From the NCBI GenBank assembly GCA_041879425.1, contig CP090854.1, positions 1,178,001 to 1,242,000 of the forward strand: DNA of 64,000 bases, in the 5' to 3' direction. The position numbers and the translations under genes were made by a program. Of the stretch, positions 37,379-46,699 are shown piece by piece (within the stretch, counting starts at the first letter, position 1; every line of letters begins with the position of its first letter). The stretch comes from Vibrio pomeroyi (GTDB taxonomy: Bacteria > Pseudomonadota > Gammaproteobacteria > Enterobacterales > Vibrionaceae). Under the pieces are notes generated by a model that was given only the letters and a program-made list of their open reading frames with translations, made no database searches and was not told the DNA's origin.

Positions 37379-37416
37379 TAGCTTCTCATTAAGAGAATTA
37401 TAGCTATCTAGCCAAG

Positions 37417-37445
37417 AAAGGAGCCGTAAGGCTCCTTTTTTTTTG
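37417..37445 (+). terminator. Rho-independent terminator after rpsA
   Basis: AAAGGAGCC and GGCTCCTTT pair around GTAA and end in a run of about ten T. Confidence 0.9.
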
Positions 37446-37499
37446 CTTATTTTTCCGATAGGTCTATAATTTCTAAAAAGAAAACCAACGAGGGTAACT

Positions 37500-37784
37500 A
37501 TGACTAAGTCTGAATTGATTGAAAGACTGTGCGCTGAGCAAACGCATCTTTCTGCAAAAGAAATTGAAGACGCTGTAAAAGACATTTTAGAGCATATGGC
37601 TTCAACACTAGAAAGTGGTGATCGAATCGAAATTCGCGGTTTTGGCAGCTTTTCTCTGCATTATCGTGAGCCTCGTGTTGGACGTAACCCAAAGACTGGT
37701 GACAAAGTAGAGTTAGAAGGTAAATACGTTCCTCACTTCAAACCAGGTAAAGAGCTGCGCGAACGAGTAAACTCAGGAATGTAG
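37500..37784 (+). CDS. ihfB: Integration host factor subunit beta
   Basis: IhfB pairs with IhfA to bend DNA by about 160 degrees at specific sites. The 94-residue protein has the family start [10 protein letters not shown] and the DNA-inserting arm [20 protein letters not shown] (about 57-76), with the proline that intercalates. GAGGGT precedes the ATG. It follows rpsA as in E. coli, with its own terminator downstream. Confidence 0.97.
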   Translation: MTKSELIERLCAEQTHLSAKEIEDAVKDILEHMASTLESGDRIEIRGFGSFSLHYREPRVGRNPKTGDKVELEGKYVPHFKPGKELRERVNSGM

Positions 37785-37803
37785 CCTACTTATCGGAATT
37801 AAG

Positions 37804-37837
37804 AAAAGCGGCATACTATAATGTATGCCGCTTTTTT
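37804..37837 (+). terminator. Rho-independent terminator after ihfB
   Basis: AAAAGCGGCATAC and GTATGCCGCTTTT form a 13-bp perfect stem with loop TATAAT and T run. Confidence 0.92.
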
Positions 37838-37913
37838 ATGACCATAATATGGTGGTCTGATTAGTAATTTTCCTGCATAATCGTACAGCTAACCAACCAA
37901 TGAGTGATGAACT

Positions 37914-38186
37914 ATGAAAATTATAAAAATAGTCGCCGTTATCGCACTTTTCCTAATTGCACTGGCTTTAGGCTCTCAAAACCAAACAACTGTGAATTTC
38001 AACTATCTGCTTGCACAAGGTGACTTCCATCTATCAAGTTTATTAGGTGTTGTATTCGTTTCAGGCTTTGGCCTAGCTTGGTTAGTCTTTGGTAACATGC
38101 ACATGCGGTCTCAGCTAAAAATTCATCGCTTGAAGAAGCAACTCAATAAGAAATCAAAGCAGGTCGCTGCTGATACTAAAGCTTAA
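37914..38186 (+). CDS. lapA: LapA (YciS) inner-membrane protein
   Basis: This is a 90-residue protein with two membrane segments (about 3-21 and 42-64) and a basic coiled C-terminus, the LapA/DUF1049 layout. In E. coli LapA partners LapB in the control of LPS synthesis. LapB starts 12 bases after the stop, as in E. coli yciS-yciM. Confidence 0.92.
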   Translation: MKIIKIVAVIALFLIALALGSQNQTTVNFNYLLAQGDFHLSSLLGVVFVSGFGLAWLVFGNMHMRSQLKIHRLKKQLNKKSKQVAADTKA

Positions 38187-38198
38187 AGGCTATATTTG

Positions 38199-39374
38199 AT
38201 GTTAGAGTTACTGTTCTTACTTTTGCCTATCGCAGCCGCTTATGGTTGGTATATGGGTAATCGTAACGCTCAGCAAGAAAAACAAAAACAATCACACCAG
38301 ATCTCCCGTCAATACGTGACGGGTTTGAACCTATTACTGTCAGACCAATCTGACAAAGCGGTCGATCACTTCATCGAGCTACTTCAAGTAGACAATGAAA
38401 CCATCGATACTCACTTGGCTCTGGGCAACTTGTTCCGTTCAAGAGGCGAAGTCGACCGTGCTATTCGCATTCACCAAAATCTTATCTCTCGTTCGGGATT
38501 AACGCTCGACCAGAAAAACCTCGCACTGCAACAATTAGCGAAAGACTATATGGTCTCTGGCTTTCTCGACCGCGCCGAAAAAATCTTTGAACAGCTTGTA
38601 GAAGAACCCGACCATAAAGAAGGCGCTCTGCAACAGTTGGTTGCTATTTATCAGCAAACACGTGAGTGGAACAAAGCCATCCATTACGGAAATATCTTAG
38701 TTAAACTCGGTAAGAAGAAAATGAAGATGCGTGCCACAGTCGCGCATTTCTGGTGTGAGCTTGCGATGCAAGAACAAGCCGACGGTAACCGCTCTAAGGC
38801 GCTTCAACACTTCAAGAAGGCTCTGTCTGAGGACCCTAAATGTGTTCGTGCTAGCATTGCTTTAGGTAAGTTCCATTTAGCGAACGAAGATTACCAAAAG
38901 ACCATTGATTGTCTTGAATCGGTACTTGAGCAAGATATCGACTTCATTAGTGAGGTGTTGCCCACACTTGCTGAGTGTTACCACAAGCTTGGACAAGAAG
39001 CTCAATTAGTCGAATTCCTTAAAGCGTGTATCCAGAAGAAAGCTGGTGTATCTGCGGAACTGATGCTTGCTCAATTAGTTGCTCACCATGAAGATGTTGG
39101 CTCTGCTCAAGAACTACTGACCAAGCAACTTGTTAAAAACCCAACCATGAAAGGCTTCTATCGATTAATCGATTACCACCTAGCAGAAGCAGAAGAAGGT
39201 CGAGCTAAAGATAGCTTAACCACGCTTCAATCCATGGTTGGTGAGCAGCTTAAAGTTAAGCCTCATTACCGTTGCCGCCAGTGTGGTTTCTCAACACACT
39301 CAATGTATTGGCACTGCCCTTCATGTAAAGGGTGGGGGACGATCAAGCCTATTCGTGGGCTTGATGGTGAATAG
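38199..39374 (+). CDS. lapB: LapB (YciM), regulator of LPS assembly
   Basis: LapB is anchored by one N-terminal helix (LELLFLLLPIAAAYGWYMG) and carries TPR repeats (about 35-350) and a rubredoxin-like metal domain at the C-terminus with CRQCGF (about 359-364) and CPSC (about 373-376). In E. coli it directs the FtsH protease to LpxC and so sets the LPS level. The ATG at 38199 is preferred over the TTG just before it; the length, 391 residues, matches. Together with msbA, lpxK and kdsB it makes LPS a strong theme of this region. Confidence 0.95.
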   Translation: MLELLFLLLPIAAAYGWYMGNRNAQQEKQKQSHQISRQYVTGLNLLLSDQSDKAVDHFIELLQVDNETIDTHLALGNLFRSRGEVDRAIRIHQNLISRSGLTLDQKNLALQQLAKDYMVSGFLDRAEKIFEQLVEEPDHKEGALQQLVAIYQQTREWNKAIHYGNILVKLGKKKMKMRATVAHFWCELAMQEQADGNRSKALQHFKKALSEDPKCVRASIALGKFHLANEDYQKTIDCLESVLEQDIDFISEVLPTLAECYHKLGQEAQLVEFLKACIQKKAGVSAELMLAQLVAHHEDVGSAQELLTKQLVKNPTMKGFYRLIDYHLAEAEEGRAKDSLTTLQSMVGEQLKVKPHYRCRQCGFSTHSMYWHCPSCKGWGTIKPIRGLDGE

Positions 39375-39406
39375 ATTTGTGGTCGTTTTAAGACCAAATT
39401 TTTAAT

Positions 39407-39429
39407 TGCAGCTTTCGGGCTGCATTTTT
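39407..39429 (+). terminator. Rho-independent terminator after lapB
   Basis: TGCAGC and GCTGCA pair around TTTCGG and are followed by five T. Confidence 0.75.
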
Positions 39430-39504
39430 ATGACTGTTATTTATCACCCGCTATGTGTAGGTGAGTAAATATTTTGTAGAAAGTTAACTGCGTTAGGAGA
39501 TGAA

Positions 39505-40200
39505 ATGAACGACCAAAAAATCATTGTAGCCTTGGATTATGACAACCAAGCGGATGCGTTAGCCTTTGTTGATCGTATTGACCCAGCATCTTGTCGCTTA
39601 AAAGTCGGCAAAGAGATGTTTACCTTGTTTGGTCCTGAGTTTGTTCGTGAATTACATAAGCGTGGTTTCTCAGTATTCTTAGACCTTAAATTCCACGACA
39701 TTCCTAACACATGTTCAAAAGCAGTGCGCGCTGCTGCTGAACTTGGCATATGGATGGTGAACGTACACGCAAGTGGCGGTGAGCGCATGATGACGGCTTC
39801 TCGCGAAATCTTAGAACCGTATGGTAAAGATCGTCCGCTGCTTATTGGTGTGACTGTACTAACCAGTATGGAACAGTCTGATCTAGCGGGTATCGGTTTA
39901 GACCTAGAGCCACAACAGCAAGTAATGCGCTTGGCTTCTCTTACTAAAAACTCTGGTTTAGATGGTGTGGTATGTTCAGCACAAGAGGCTTCATTGTTGA
40001 AAGGTGCACTTGGTCAGGAGTTCAAACTAGTGACTCCGGGTATTCGCCCTGTGGGTGCTGATGTTGGTGACCAGAAGCGTATTATGACGCCTTCTAAAGC
40101 GATTGAATCAGGTTCTGACTACCTAGTTATCGGTCGTCCAATTACTCAAGCTATAGACCCTGCAGCGGTTCTTGCTGAGATTAACGGTACTCTAGCTTAA
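39505..40200 (+). CDS. pyrF: Orotidine-5'-phosphate decarboxylase
   Basis: PyrF makes UMP from OMP, the last step of pyrimidine synthesis. The 231 residues match. The catalytic array is seen as [11 protein letters not shown] (about 60-70, with D-K-D), and the phosphate-binding end as TPGIRP (about 181-186) and LVIGRPIT (about 208-215). AGGAGATGAA precedes the ATG. It follows lapAB as in E. coli but has a terminator between, so it is probably transcribed on its own. Confidence 0.97.
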   Translation: MNDQKIIVALDYDNQADALAFVDRIDPASCRLKVGKEMFTLFGPEFVRELHKRGFSVFLDLKFHDIPNTCSKAVRAAAELGIWMVNVHASGGERMMTASREILEPYGKDRPLLIGVTVLTSMEQSDLAGIGLDLEPQQQVMRLASLTKNSGLDGVVCSAQEASLLKGALGQEFKLVTPGIRPVGADVGDQKRIMTPSKAIESGSDYLVIGRPITQAIDPAAVLAEINGTLA

Positions 40201-40230
40201 GTTTCTCTTATAGCTAGCGCGATACAAATA

Positions 40231-40259
40231 AAGAAGGCCAGCAGATTGCTGGCCTTTTT
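40231..40259 (+). terminator. Bidirectional terminator between pyrF and miaE
   Basis: GGCCAGCA and TGCTGGCC pair around GAT, with A and T flanks on both sides. It can end both pyrF and the convergent miaE. Confidence 0.9.
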
Positions 40260-40289
40260 GTTTGGATTGGAGTGTGTTTTCTTAGCGAA

Positions 40290-41045
40290 TTATACCGGTG
40301 CACCACTATGGAATTTAAAGTCGCTGTCGTCTGAAGTGATCAGGTCTGCTTCCACTTGAGCGAAATGAGCAATACGCTCTGAGATATCTTTGCCAGCGAT
40401 TTGCTCGGCCAACTCAAGGTAATCTTGGTAGTGACGAGCCTCTGAACGAAGTAGAGATACGTAAAACTTCTCCATGTCTTCTTCTAAGAAAGGCGCTAAT
40501 TTAGCAAAACGCTCACAAGAACGTGCTTCAATAAAGGCACCGATGATTAGTTTGTCGACTAGAGCATCTGGTTCGTATGTCTTTACTTGCTTGATTAGCC
40601 CTTTAGCGTAACGACCCGCTTCAATCGGTTGGTAAGTCACGCCTTTCTTTTCCATCAATTCCATCACTTGATAGAAATGGTGCAATTCTTCTTTAATCAG
40701 TAGAACCATTTTGTCGATAAGGTCAGCACCGTAATTACAGCCTTCTTTCGCTGTGATTCGCTTTGATACGTTGCTCTTACCACGAAGTGACTCTAGATCT
40801 CCAATACGGCGGTAAGCAAACTGCTCGTATGGCAAGATCCACTCATTCAGTTGCTTGGCACTGTCTTTATCAACTGCGTACTTACGGATAAGAAACAGAG
40901 CGCTTTGAGCTGCTTTTAGCTCACAAAGCATGTGATCACGCAAAATGATGTGAAGGTTTTCTGGCTTTTTGGCTTCATCGATCCATGAATCTGGCGTTTC
41001 GGCTTTAAGAAAGGAGTGAATTGGAGCTAATAGTTCTTGATACAT
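40290..41045 (-). CDS. miaE: tRNA-(ms2io6A37) hydroxylase
   Basis: MiaE is a di-iron monooxygenase that hydroxylates the isopentenyl group of ms2i6A37 in tRNA. From the ATG at 41045 the protein has 251 residues and aligns at its start with Salmonella MiaE; a GTG at 41084 would add 13. The ferritin-like iron ligands are visible as KEELHHFYQV, EARSCERF and SEARHYQDY. E. coli lacks the gene while many Vibrio have it. Neither start has a strong ribosome-binding site. Confidence 0.92.
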   Translation of the reverse strand: MYQELLAPIHSFLKAETPDSWIDEAKKPENLHIILRDHMLCELKAAQSALFLIRKYAVDKDSAKQLNEWILPYEQFAYRRIGDLESLRGKSNVSKRITAKEGCNYGADLIDKMVLLIKEELHHFYQVMELMEKKGVTYQPIEAGRYAKGLIKQVKTYEPDALVDKLIIGAFIEARSCERFAKLAPFLEEDMEKFYVSLLRSEARHYQDYLELAEQIAGKDISERIAHFAQVEADLITSDDSDFKFHSGAPV

Positions 41046-41130
41046 GGTCGGGGCAAGTTTGTTGATAATGCGGGATTTTATCACAGCTCACTAGATCTCC
41101 CTATACGGAGAAAGGAAATTAACTAGGTAC

Positions 41131-41169
41131 AAAAAAGGCCGCCTATTTAAGTAAATAAGGCGGCCTTTT
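41131..41169 (-). terminator. Terminator after the gene at 41188 (bidirectional shape)
   Basis: AAAAGGCCGCCTATTTA and TAAATAAGGCGGCCTTTT pair over almost their whole length with one bulge. On the minus strand it is followed by a T run, just after the stop codon at 41188. Confidence 0.88.
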
Positions 41170-41187
41170 CTTGTTTTGGCTAGACGA

Positions 41188-41952
41188 TTACCATTTCTTC
41201 TTCTGACCGAATAGGGCATCCATATCGTCGTCACGCTCTTTAGATTCCATCTGTTGCAAATCTTGCGCGTTTTTATCTTGGCGCTTCTGATCAAGGTCGT
41301 TAAGCATCTGCTGAAGCTTCTCTTTTGCTTGATTAGAGTATGAGTCGTTTTTGGTAGCTAACGCATCAATGCCTTTACGCAGTAACTGAATTGCTGTACC
41401 TGGTTGGCCGCGAGATATTGAGTCATTTGCACGCTTAATAACGTTCTCGATGTTAATGCGAATTTGAATTGTCTCGAGACGTGCGTTCTCAACTACATAA
41501 GCTTGAGTTTCAAAACGACCTTTGTTGTGTTCATTACGAACCGTATCGCGAAGACGTTTGACTAGCTTAAGCATCATGATCGCTTGCTTATCACTGCTTG
41601 GCACGCGGAAAGCTGTACTTTCGCCACCTTGGTAGTTCTCTTTAAGCTGAGTAATTTGCTGCTTTACGCTTTCGATACGCTGGGCGAGTTGCTTATTTTT
41701 AGGGTCGAGCTGATACATGTTTTCTAATGCATCAAGAATTCGATTATTTAAGCATACAAGAAGATCTTGGCTAAACGGCATGTGGTGAGCATTGCCAATC
41801 AGCTCTTCAGTTCCGTCAATAATGGTTAGATAACGAGAAGCTTCCTGTTTCTTCGCTGTTTCTACCTTAACTTTGTATTGAAGCATGATGTTGTAGCCTA
41901 AAACCAACACCAAAAGAACGGCTACTAAGGCGATTATTAAACCAATATTCAT
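41188..41952 (-). CDS. Membrane-anchored coiled-coil protein of unknown function
   Basis: This 254-residue protein has one N-terminal membrane helix (about 4-23) and then only long amphipathic, heptad-like helices rich in K, E, Q and N, with an acidic/basic tail ending LFGQKKKW. I do not recognise a characterised family, although it looks conserved in Vibrio. The single-anchor, helical layout would fit a scaffold or regulator at the inner membrane. It lies between miaE and cysB with its own terminator and no obvious partner. Confidence 0.8.
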   Translation of the reverse strand: MNIGLIIALVAVLLVLVLGYNIMLQYKVKVETAKKQEASRYLTIIDGTEELIGNAHHMPFSQDLLVCLNNRILDALENMYQLDPKNKQLAQRIESVKQQITQLKENYQGGESTAFRVPSSDKQAIMMLKLVKRLRDTVRNEHNKGRFETQAYVVENARLETIQIRINIENVIKRANDSISRGQPGTAIQLLRKGIDALATKNDSYSNQAKEKLQQMLNDLDQKRQDKNAQDLQQMESKERDDDMDALFGQKKKW

Positions 41953-43249
<1,297 letters not shown>

Positions 43250-43398
43250 TCTCATCGTGCAAACCTATATTGTTATTCGGCCTGTATCTACAGGCCGTTT
43301 TTCTATCTGATTCCGAACCCTCTTTACTGCTCTCTTTTATATCGAGCCTTTCCATTTCCGTTTGTTACCCCTACAATCCTCGCACCATAGGGGGAAGC

Positions 43399-44601
43399 AT
43401 GCATTCACGATTTAAAACACTCGACTCATTTCTGCTTGAGCACCAGGTTTACTGGCGTTCAGAGCCTTTTCACCTATGCCAAACCCAACAACAACCTTGG
43501 TTTGATGTGAATCGCCCGCTTGTTGATTGGTTGGATAACTTGAGTATCGAGAATATTCAGATTCTGAAAGAGCAACCTCATGTGTTGGTAAAGGAACTTA
43601 TTGGTTTTCTTCCCGAGTTAGAGGAAGCGAATCAAAGCATTCAGTTCACTACCACAGCACTTAAAGGGTTAACACTTCCACGAGGTACCGAAGACGGTAT
43701 TCCGGGAAGAAAGCTACAACAGATTGTTTCGATGGGCGAGGCTTCGCTTGAACATCATCATGGCAAAGAGTGGCTGGAGTGGTGTTCTGGAAGGGGCTTC
43801 CTTGGTCGAATCTTATCTCAACAATCTAAGCAAAAAGTGACTAGTTTCGAGTGGCAGCAATCGCTGTGCGAAAGCGGCCAAAAGATTGCGGATACACAAC
43901 GTCTAGAAATGACGTTTGTTCAAGGTGATGCGTTTTCCGAAAGTGCAGATGAGGTATTTAATCCAAATCAACATGCTGTCGCACTGCATGCCTGTGGCGA
44001 CCTTCATGTTGAGTTAGTTAAAAAATCTGTGTCACATGGGCTACCAGCAGTCACCATCTCTCCTTGTTGTTATCACCTTATTCGTGAAGAAAACTACCAA
44101 CCGATGTCATCAGTGGCAAAGGCCTCGGCTTTAACATTGAGTAAGAGTGATTTACGAATCCCACTTCAAGAAACGGTTACTGGTGGTGAAAGAGTAAAGC
44201 GACATCGTCAGTTAGAGATGAGCTATCGTTTGGGTTTTAGCCAACTGCTTAAGTCTGAACTAAACATCGATAAATACATCCCAGTACCGAGCATCAAAAA
44301 ATCAGAATTATCTGAAGGCTTTGAATCGTTTTGTCAGTGGGCTTCCGAAGTGAAAGAGATAACACTTGGTTCGGATATCGATTTTGAATCCTATTTTGCT
44401 CAAGGCGAGAAACTTTTCTGGGAAATGGAGAAACTGAGTTTGGTTCAGCAAGTTTTCAGGCGACCACTAGAGATATGGTTAGCTTTGGATCGTGCTCTTT
44501 ACTTGCAAGAGCAAGGCTATGAGGCAAGCATCGAAGAGTTTTGTGAACGCAGTGTCACGCCTCGAAATTTGTTGATTCATGGTGTTAAGAGCGACCGATA
44601 G
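43399..44601 (+). CDS. SAM-dependent methyltransferase, METTL25/Methyltransf_32-like
   Basis: From the ATG at 43399 (GGGGA at 43390-43394) the protein has 400 residues. The methyltransferase core (about 120-290) shows SGRGFLGRIL as glycine loop, LHACGDLHVELVK as motif IV-like and TISPCCYHLIREENY. The combination HACGD plus a CCYH motif is what the METTL25/RRNAD1-type and bacterial Methyltransf_32 proteins share. The substrate is unknown. The C-terminal part is helical. The frame extends upstream to 43270 but without a ribosome-binding site. Confidence 0.8.
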   Translation: MHSRFKTLDSFLLEHQVYWRSEPFHLCQTQQQPWFDVNRPLVDWLDNLSIENIQILKEQPHVLVKELIGFLPELEEANQSIQFTTTALKGLTLPRGTEDGIPGRKLQQIVSMGEASLEHHHGKEWLEWCSGRGFLGRILSQQSKQKVTSFEWQQSLCESGQKIADTQRLEMTFVQGDAFSESADEVFNPNQHAVALHACGDLHVELVKKSVSHGLPAVTISPCCYHLIREENYQPMSSVAKASALTLSKSDLRIPLQETVTGGERVKRHRQLEMSYRLGFSQLLKSELNIDKYIPVPSIKKSELSEGFESFCQWASEVKEITLGSDIDFESYFAQGEKLFWEMEKLSLVQQVFRRPLEIWLALDRALYLQEQGYEASIEEFCERSVTPRNLLIHGVKSDR

Positions 44602-44661
44602 GTCTCAAGAGTATAAGGCAGGCCGTTGATCATAGTTCATGAGCGATAGTGCTATAGATAC

Positions 44662-44700
44662 AAAAAAGCCAGTTCGACAAATGTCGGACTGGCTTTTTTA
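44662..44700 (+). terminator. Bidirectional terminator between methyltransferase gene and ald
   Basis: AAAAAAGCCAGT(T)CGAC pairs with GTCG(G)ACTGGCTTTTTT around AAAT, giving a stem of about 16 bp with T runs on both strands. Confidence 0.9.
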
Positions 44701-44760
44701 ATGTGTGTTGTAACTGAACGCTTCAACGAGAAAATTTACGCTCAGTTAGTCACTACATCA

Positions 44761-45885
44761 TTAGTTAAACATTGCAATAGCTTCTGCTGGGTCTACATAT
44801 TCTAGGTCAAAGCTCTCTGCAACTTCTTTACAAGTCACTTTACCGTGGATTACGTTTAGACCTTCTAGGAAGCCTTTATCAGATAGAAGTGCTTCGCGGT
44901 AGCCTTTGTTCGCTAGCTTAACAATGTAAGGAAGTGTTGCATTGTTTAGTGCGTAAGTTGAAGTACGAGCAACGGCACCTGGCATGTTAGCAACACAGTA
45001 GTGAACTACATCGTCAACGATGTAAGTTGGGTCTGCGTGCGTTGTAGCGTGTGAAGTTTCGAAACAACCACCTTGGTCGATTGCAACGTCAACAACGGCA
45101 GAACCTGGCTTCATCTTAGCGATGTGATCTTTTGTAACAAGTTTAGGAGCCGCTGCACCTGGGATTAGTACTGCACCAATCACTAGGTCTGCTTCTAGAA
45201 CATGCTTCTCGATAGCGTCTTCAGTAGAATAAACTACTTTTGCGCGACCTTGGAATTCTTCATCAAGGCGACGAAGTGTATCTACGTTACGGTCAAGAAT
45301 TGTAACATCTGCGCGAAGACCAACAGCCATACGTGCTGCGTTAGCACCTACAACACCGCCGCCAACAACAACAACTTTTGCTGGTTCAACGCCAGGAACG
45401 CCACCAAGAAGAAGACCACAACCACCGTTAGATTTCTCTAATGTTTGTGCACCTGCTTGAATAGACATGCGACCAGCGACTTCAGACATTGGTGCTAATA
45501 GTGGCAAGCGACCCATATTATCTGTTACAGTCTCATAGGCTACGCAGACAGCTTTGCTCTTGATCAGCTCTTCAGTTTGTGGAAAATCTGGTGCAAGGTG
45601 TAAATAGGTAAATAATATTTGCCCTTCGCGAAGCATAGCTCGCTCGACAGCTTGAGGTTCTTTAACCTTTACAATCATCTCTGCTTTCGCGAAAACGTCA
45701 GCAGCAGTAGGAAGAATGGATGCGCCTACAGCGATGTAATCATCGTCTGAAAAACCGATACCAGTACCGGCATTGGTTTCTACAAAAACTTGGTGGCCGT
45801 GTGAGATTAGTTCTCTCACGCTAGCTGGGGTCATACCAACGCGGTATTCGTGGTTTTTGATTTCCTTAGGTACGCCAATGATCAT
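44761..45885 (-). CDS. ald: Alanine dehydrogenase
   Basis: Ald interconverts alanine and pyruvate plus ammonia with NAD. The 374-residue protein has the start [20 protein letters not shown] typical of the family, the dinucleotide loop [20 protein letters not shown] (about 171-190) and the catalytic H and D region with the C-terminal [20 protein letters not shown] (about 299-318). It is divergent from lrp with 156 bases between, where Lrp-type dyads are visible, so Lrp control is likely. Confidence 0.96.
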   Translation of the reverse strand: MIIGVPKEIKNHEYRVGMTPASVRELISHGHQVFVETNAGTGIGFSDDDYIAVGASILPTAADVFAKAEMIVKVKEPQAVERAMLREGQILFTYLHLAPDFPQTEELIKSKAVCVAYETVTDNMGRLPLLAPMSEVAGRMSIQAGAQTLEKSNGGCGLLLGGVPGVEPAKVVVVGGGVVGANAARMAVGLRADVTILDRNVDTLRRLDEEFQGRAKVVYSTEDAIEKHVLEADLVIGAVLIPGAAAPKLVTKDHIAKMKPGSAVVDVAIDQGGCFETSHATTHADPTYIVDDVVHYCVANMPGAVARTSTYALNNATLPYIVKLANKGYREALLSDKGFLEGLNVIHGKVTCKEVAESFDLEYVDPAEAIAMFN

Positions 45886-45946
45886 CCTGACTCCTCATTT
45901 TATTTTGGTTGTTTTATCTATGTGTAGGGTAATTCTGTCGAATTAA

Positions 45947-45986
45947 TATCTAGTATAGATATGTTCAGATAAAATTTGATACTGAA
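45947..45986. promoter_or_regulatory. Dyads in the ald-lrp spacer, probable Lrp sites
   Basis: TATCTA-GTA-TAGATA (45947-45961) is followed by TTCAG-13-CTGAA around an AAAATTT core (45964-45986). The second fits the Lrp-type pattern of CAG/CTG arms around an A/T core. Two dyads side by side between ald and lrp suggest that Lrp controls both genes. Confidence 0.5.
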
Positions 45987-46041
45987 TATTAAAAAGTTGT
46001 AGTATATTTTTTTGCAAGGAAGTAATAAGGTGGAATAAAAA

Positions 46042-46536
46042 ATGGCAGACAATTATAAGAAGCCGTCCAAGGAACTAGATCGTATTGACCGCAACATTCT
46101 TAATGAGTTGCAAAAAGACGGTCGTATCTCGAACGTTGAACTCTCAAAACGAGTAGGACTTTCTCCGACTCCATGTCTTGAGCGTGTTCGTCGTTTAGAA
46201 CGTCAAGGTTACATTACTGGGTACACAGCATTGCTGAACCCACAGTACCTTGATGCTTCACTTTTAGTGTTTGTTGAAATTACTTTGAACCGTGGTGCGC
46301 CAGATGTGTTCGAACAATTCAACACCGCTGTTCAGAAACTTGATGACATCCAAGAGTGTCATTTAGTGTCGGGTGATTTTGACTATCTTCTAAAAACACG
46401 TGTATCGGATATGGGTGCTTACCGTAAGTTACTGGGTGATACGTTACTGCGTCTACCAGGCGTAAACGACACTCGTACCTATGTTGTAATGGAAGAAGTG
46501 AAACAAACTAATCAACTTGTGATTAAAACTCGTTAA
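46042..46536 (+). CDS. lrp: Lrp, leucine-responsive global regulator
   Basis: Lrp is a DNA-wrapping regulator of amino-acid metabolism. The 164 residues match. The helix-turn-helix is in NELQKDGRISNVELSKRVG and LSPTPCLERVRRLERQG (about 18-60), followed by the RAM effector domain with IQECHLVSGDFDYLLKTRV. AAGGTGG precedes the ATG. It lies before ftsK as in E. coli and divergent from ald, a common Lrp target. Confidence 0.97.
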   Translation: MADNYKKPSKELDRIDRNILNELQKDGRISNVELSKRVGLSPTPCLERVRRLERQGYITGYTALLNPQYLDASLLVFVEITLNRGAPDVFEQFNTAVQKLDDIQECHLVSGDFDYLLKTRVSDMGAYRKLLGDTLLRLPGVNDTRTYVVMEEVKQTNQLVIKTR

Positions 46537-46555
46537 TCACAATTGGTGAAATGAA

Positions 46556-46582
46556 AGAAAGCGGACTTTTGTTCCGCTTTCT
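46556..46582 (+). terminator. Probable terminator after lrp
   Basis: AGAAAGCGGA and TCCGCTTTCT pair over 10 bp around seven bases. The following T content is modest, so termination may be partial. Confidence 0.5.
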
Positions 46583-46699
46583 TGCTTTCTGGAATTGGGT
46601 TTTTCGGTTTGATATGGTTAAATCAACAGTAGTTTCATTGAAACGAGCGGCGTGTGCCGCTCGCTATGTTTTTATCCTGTTTAATTATTAAGTTGGTTT

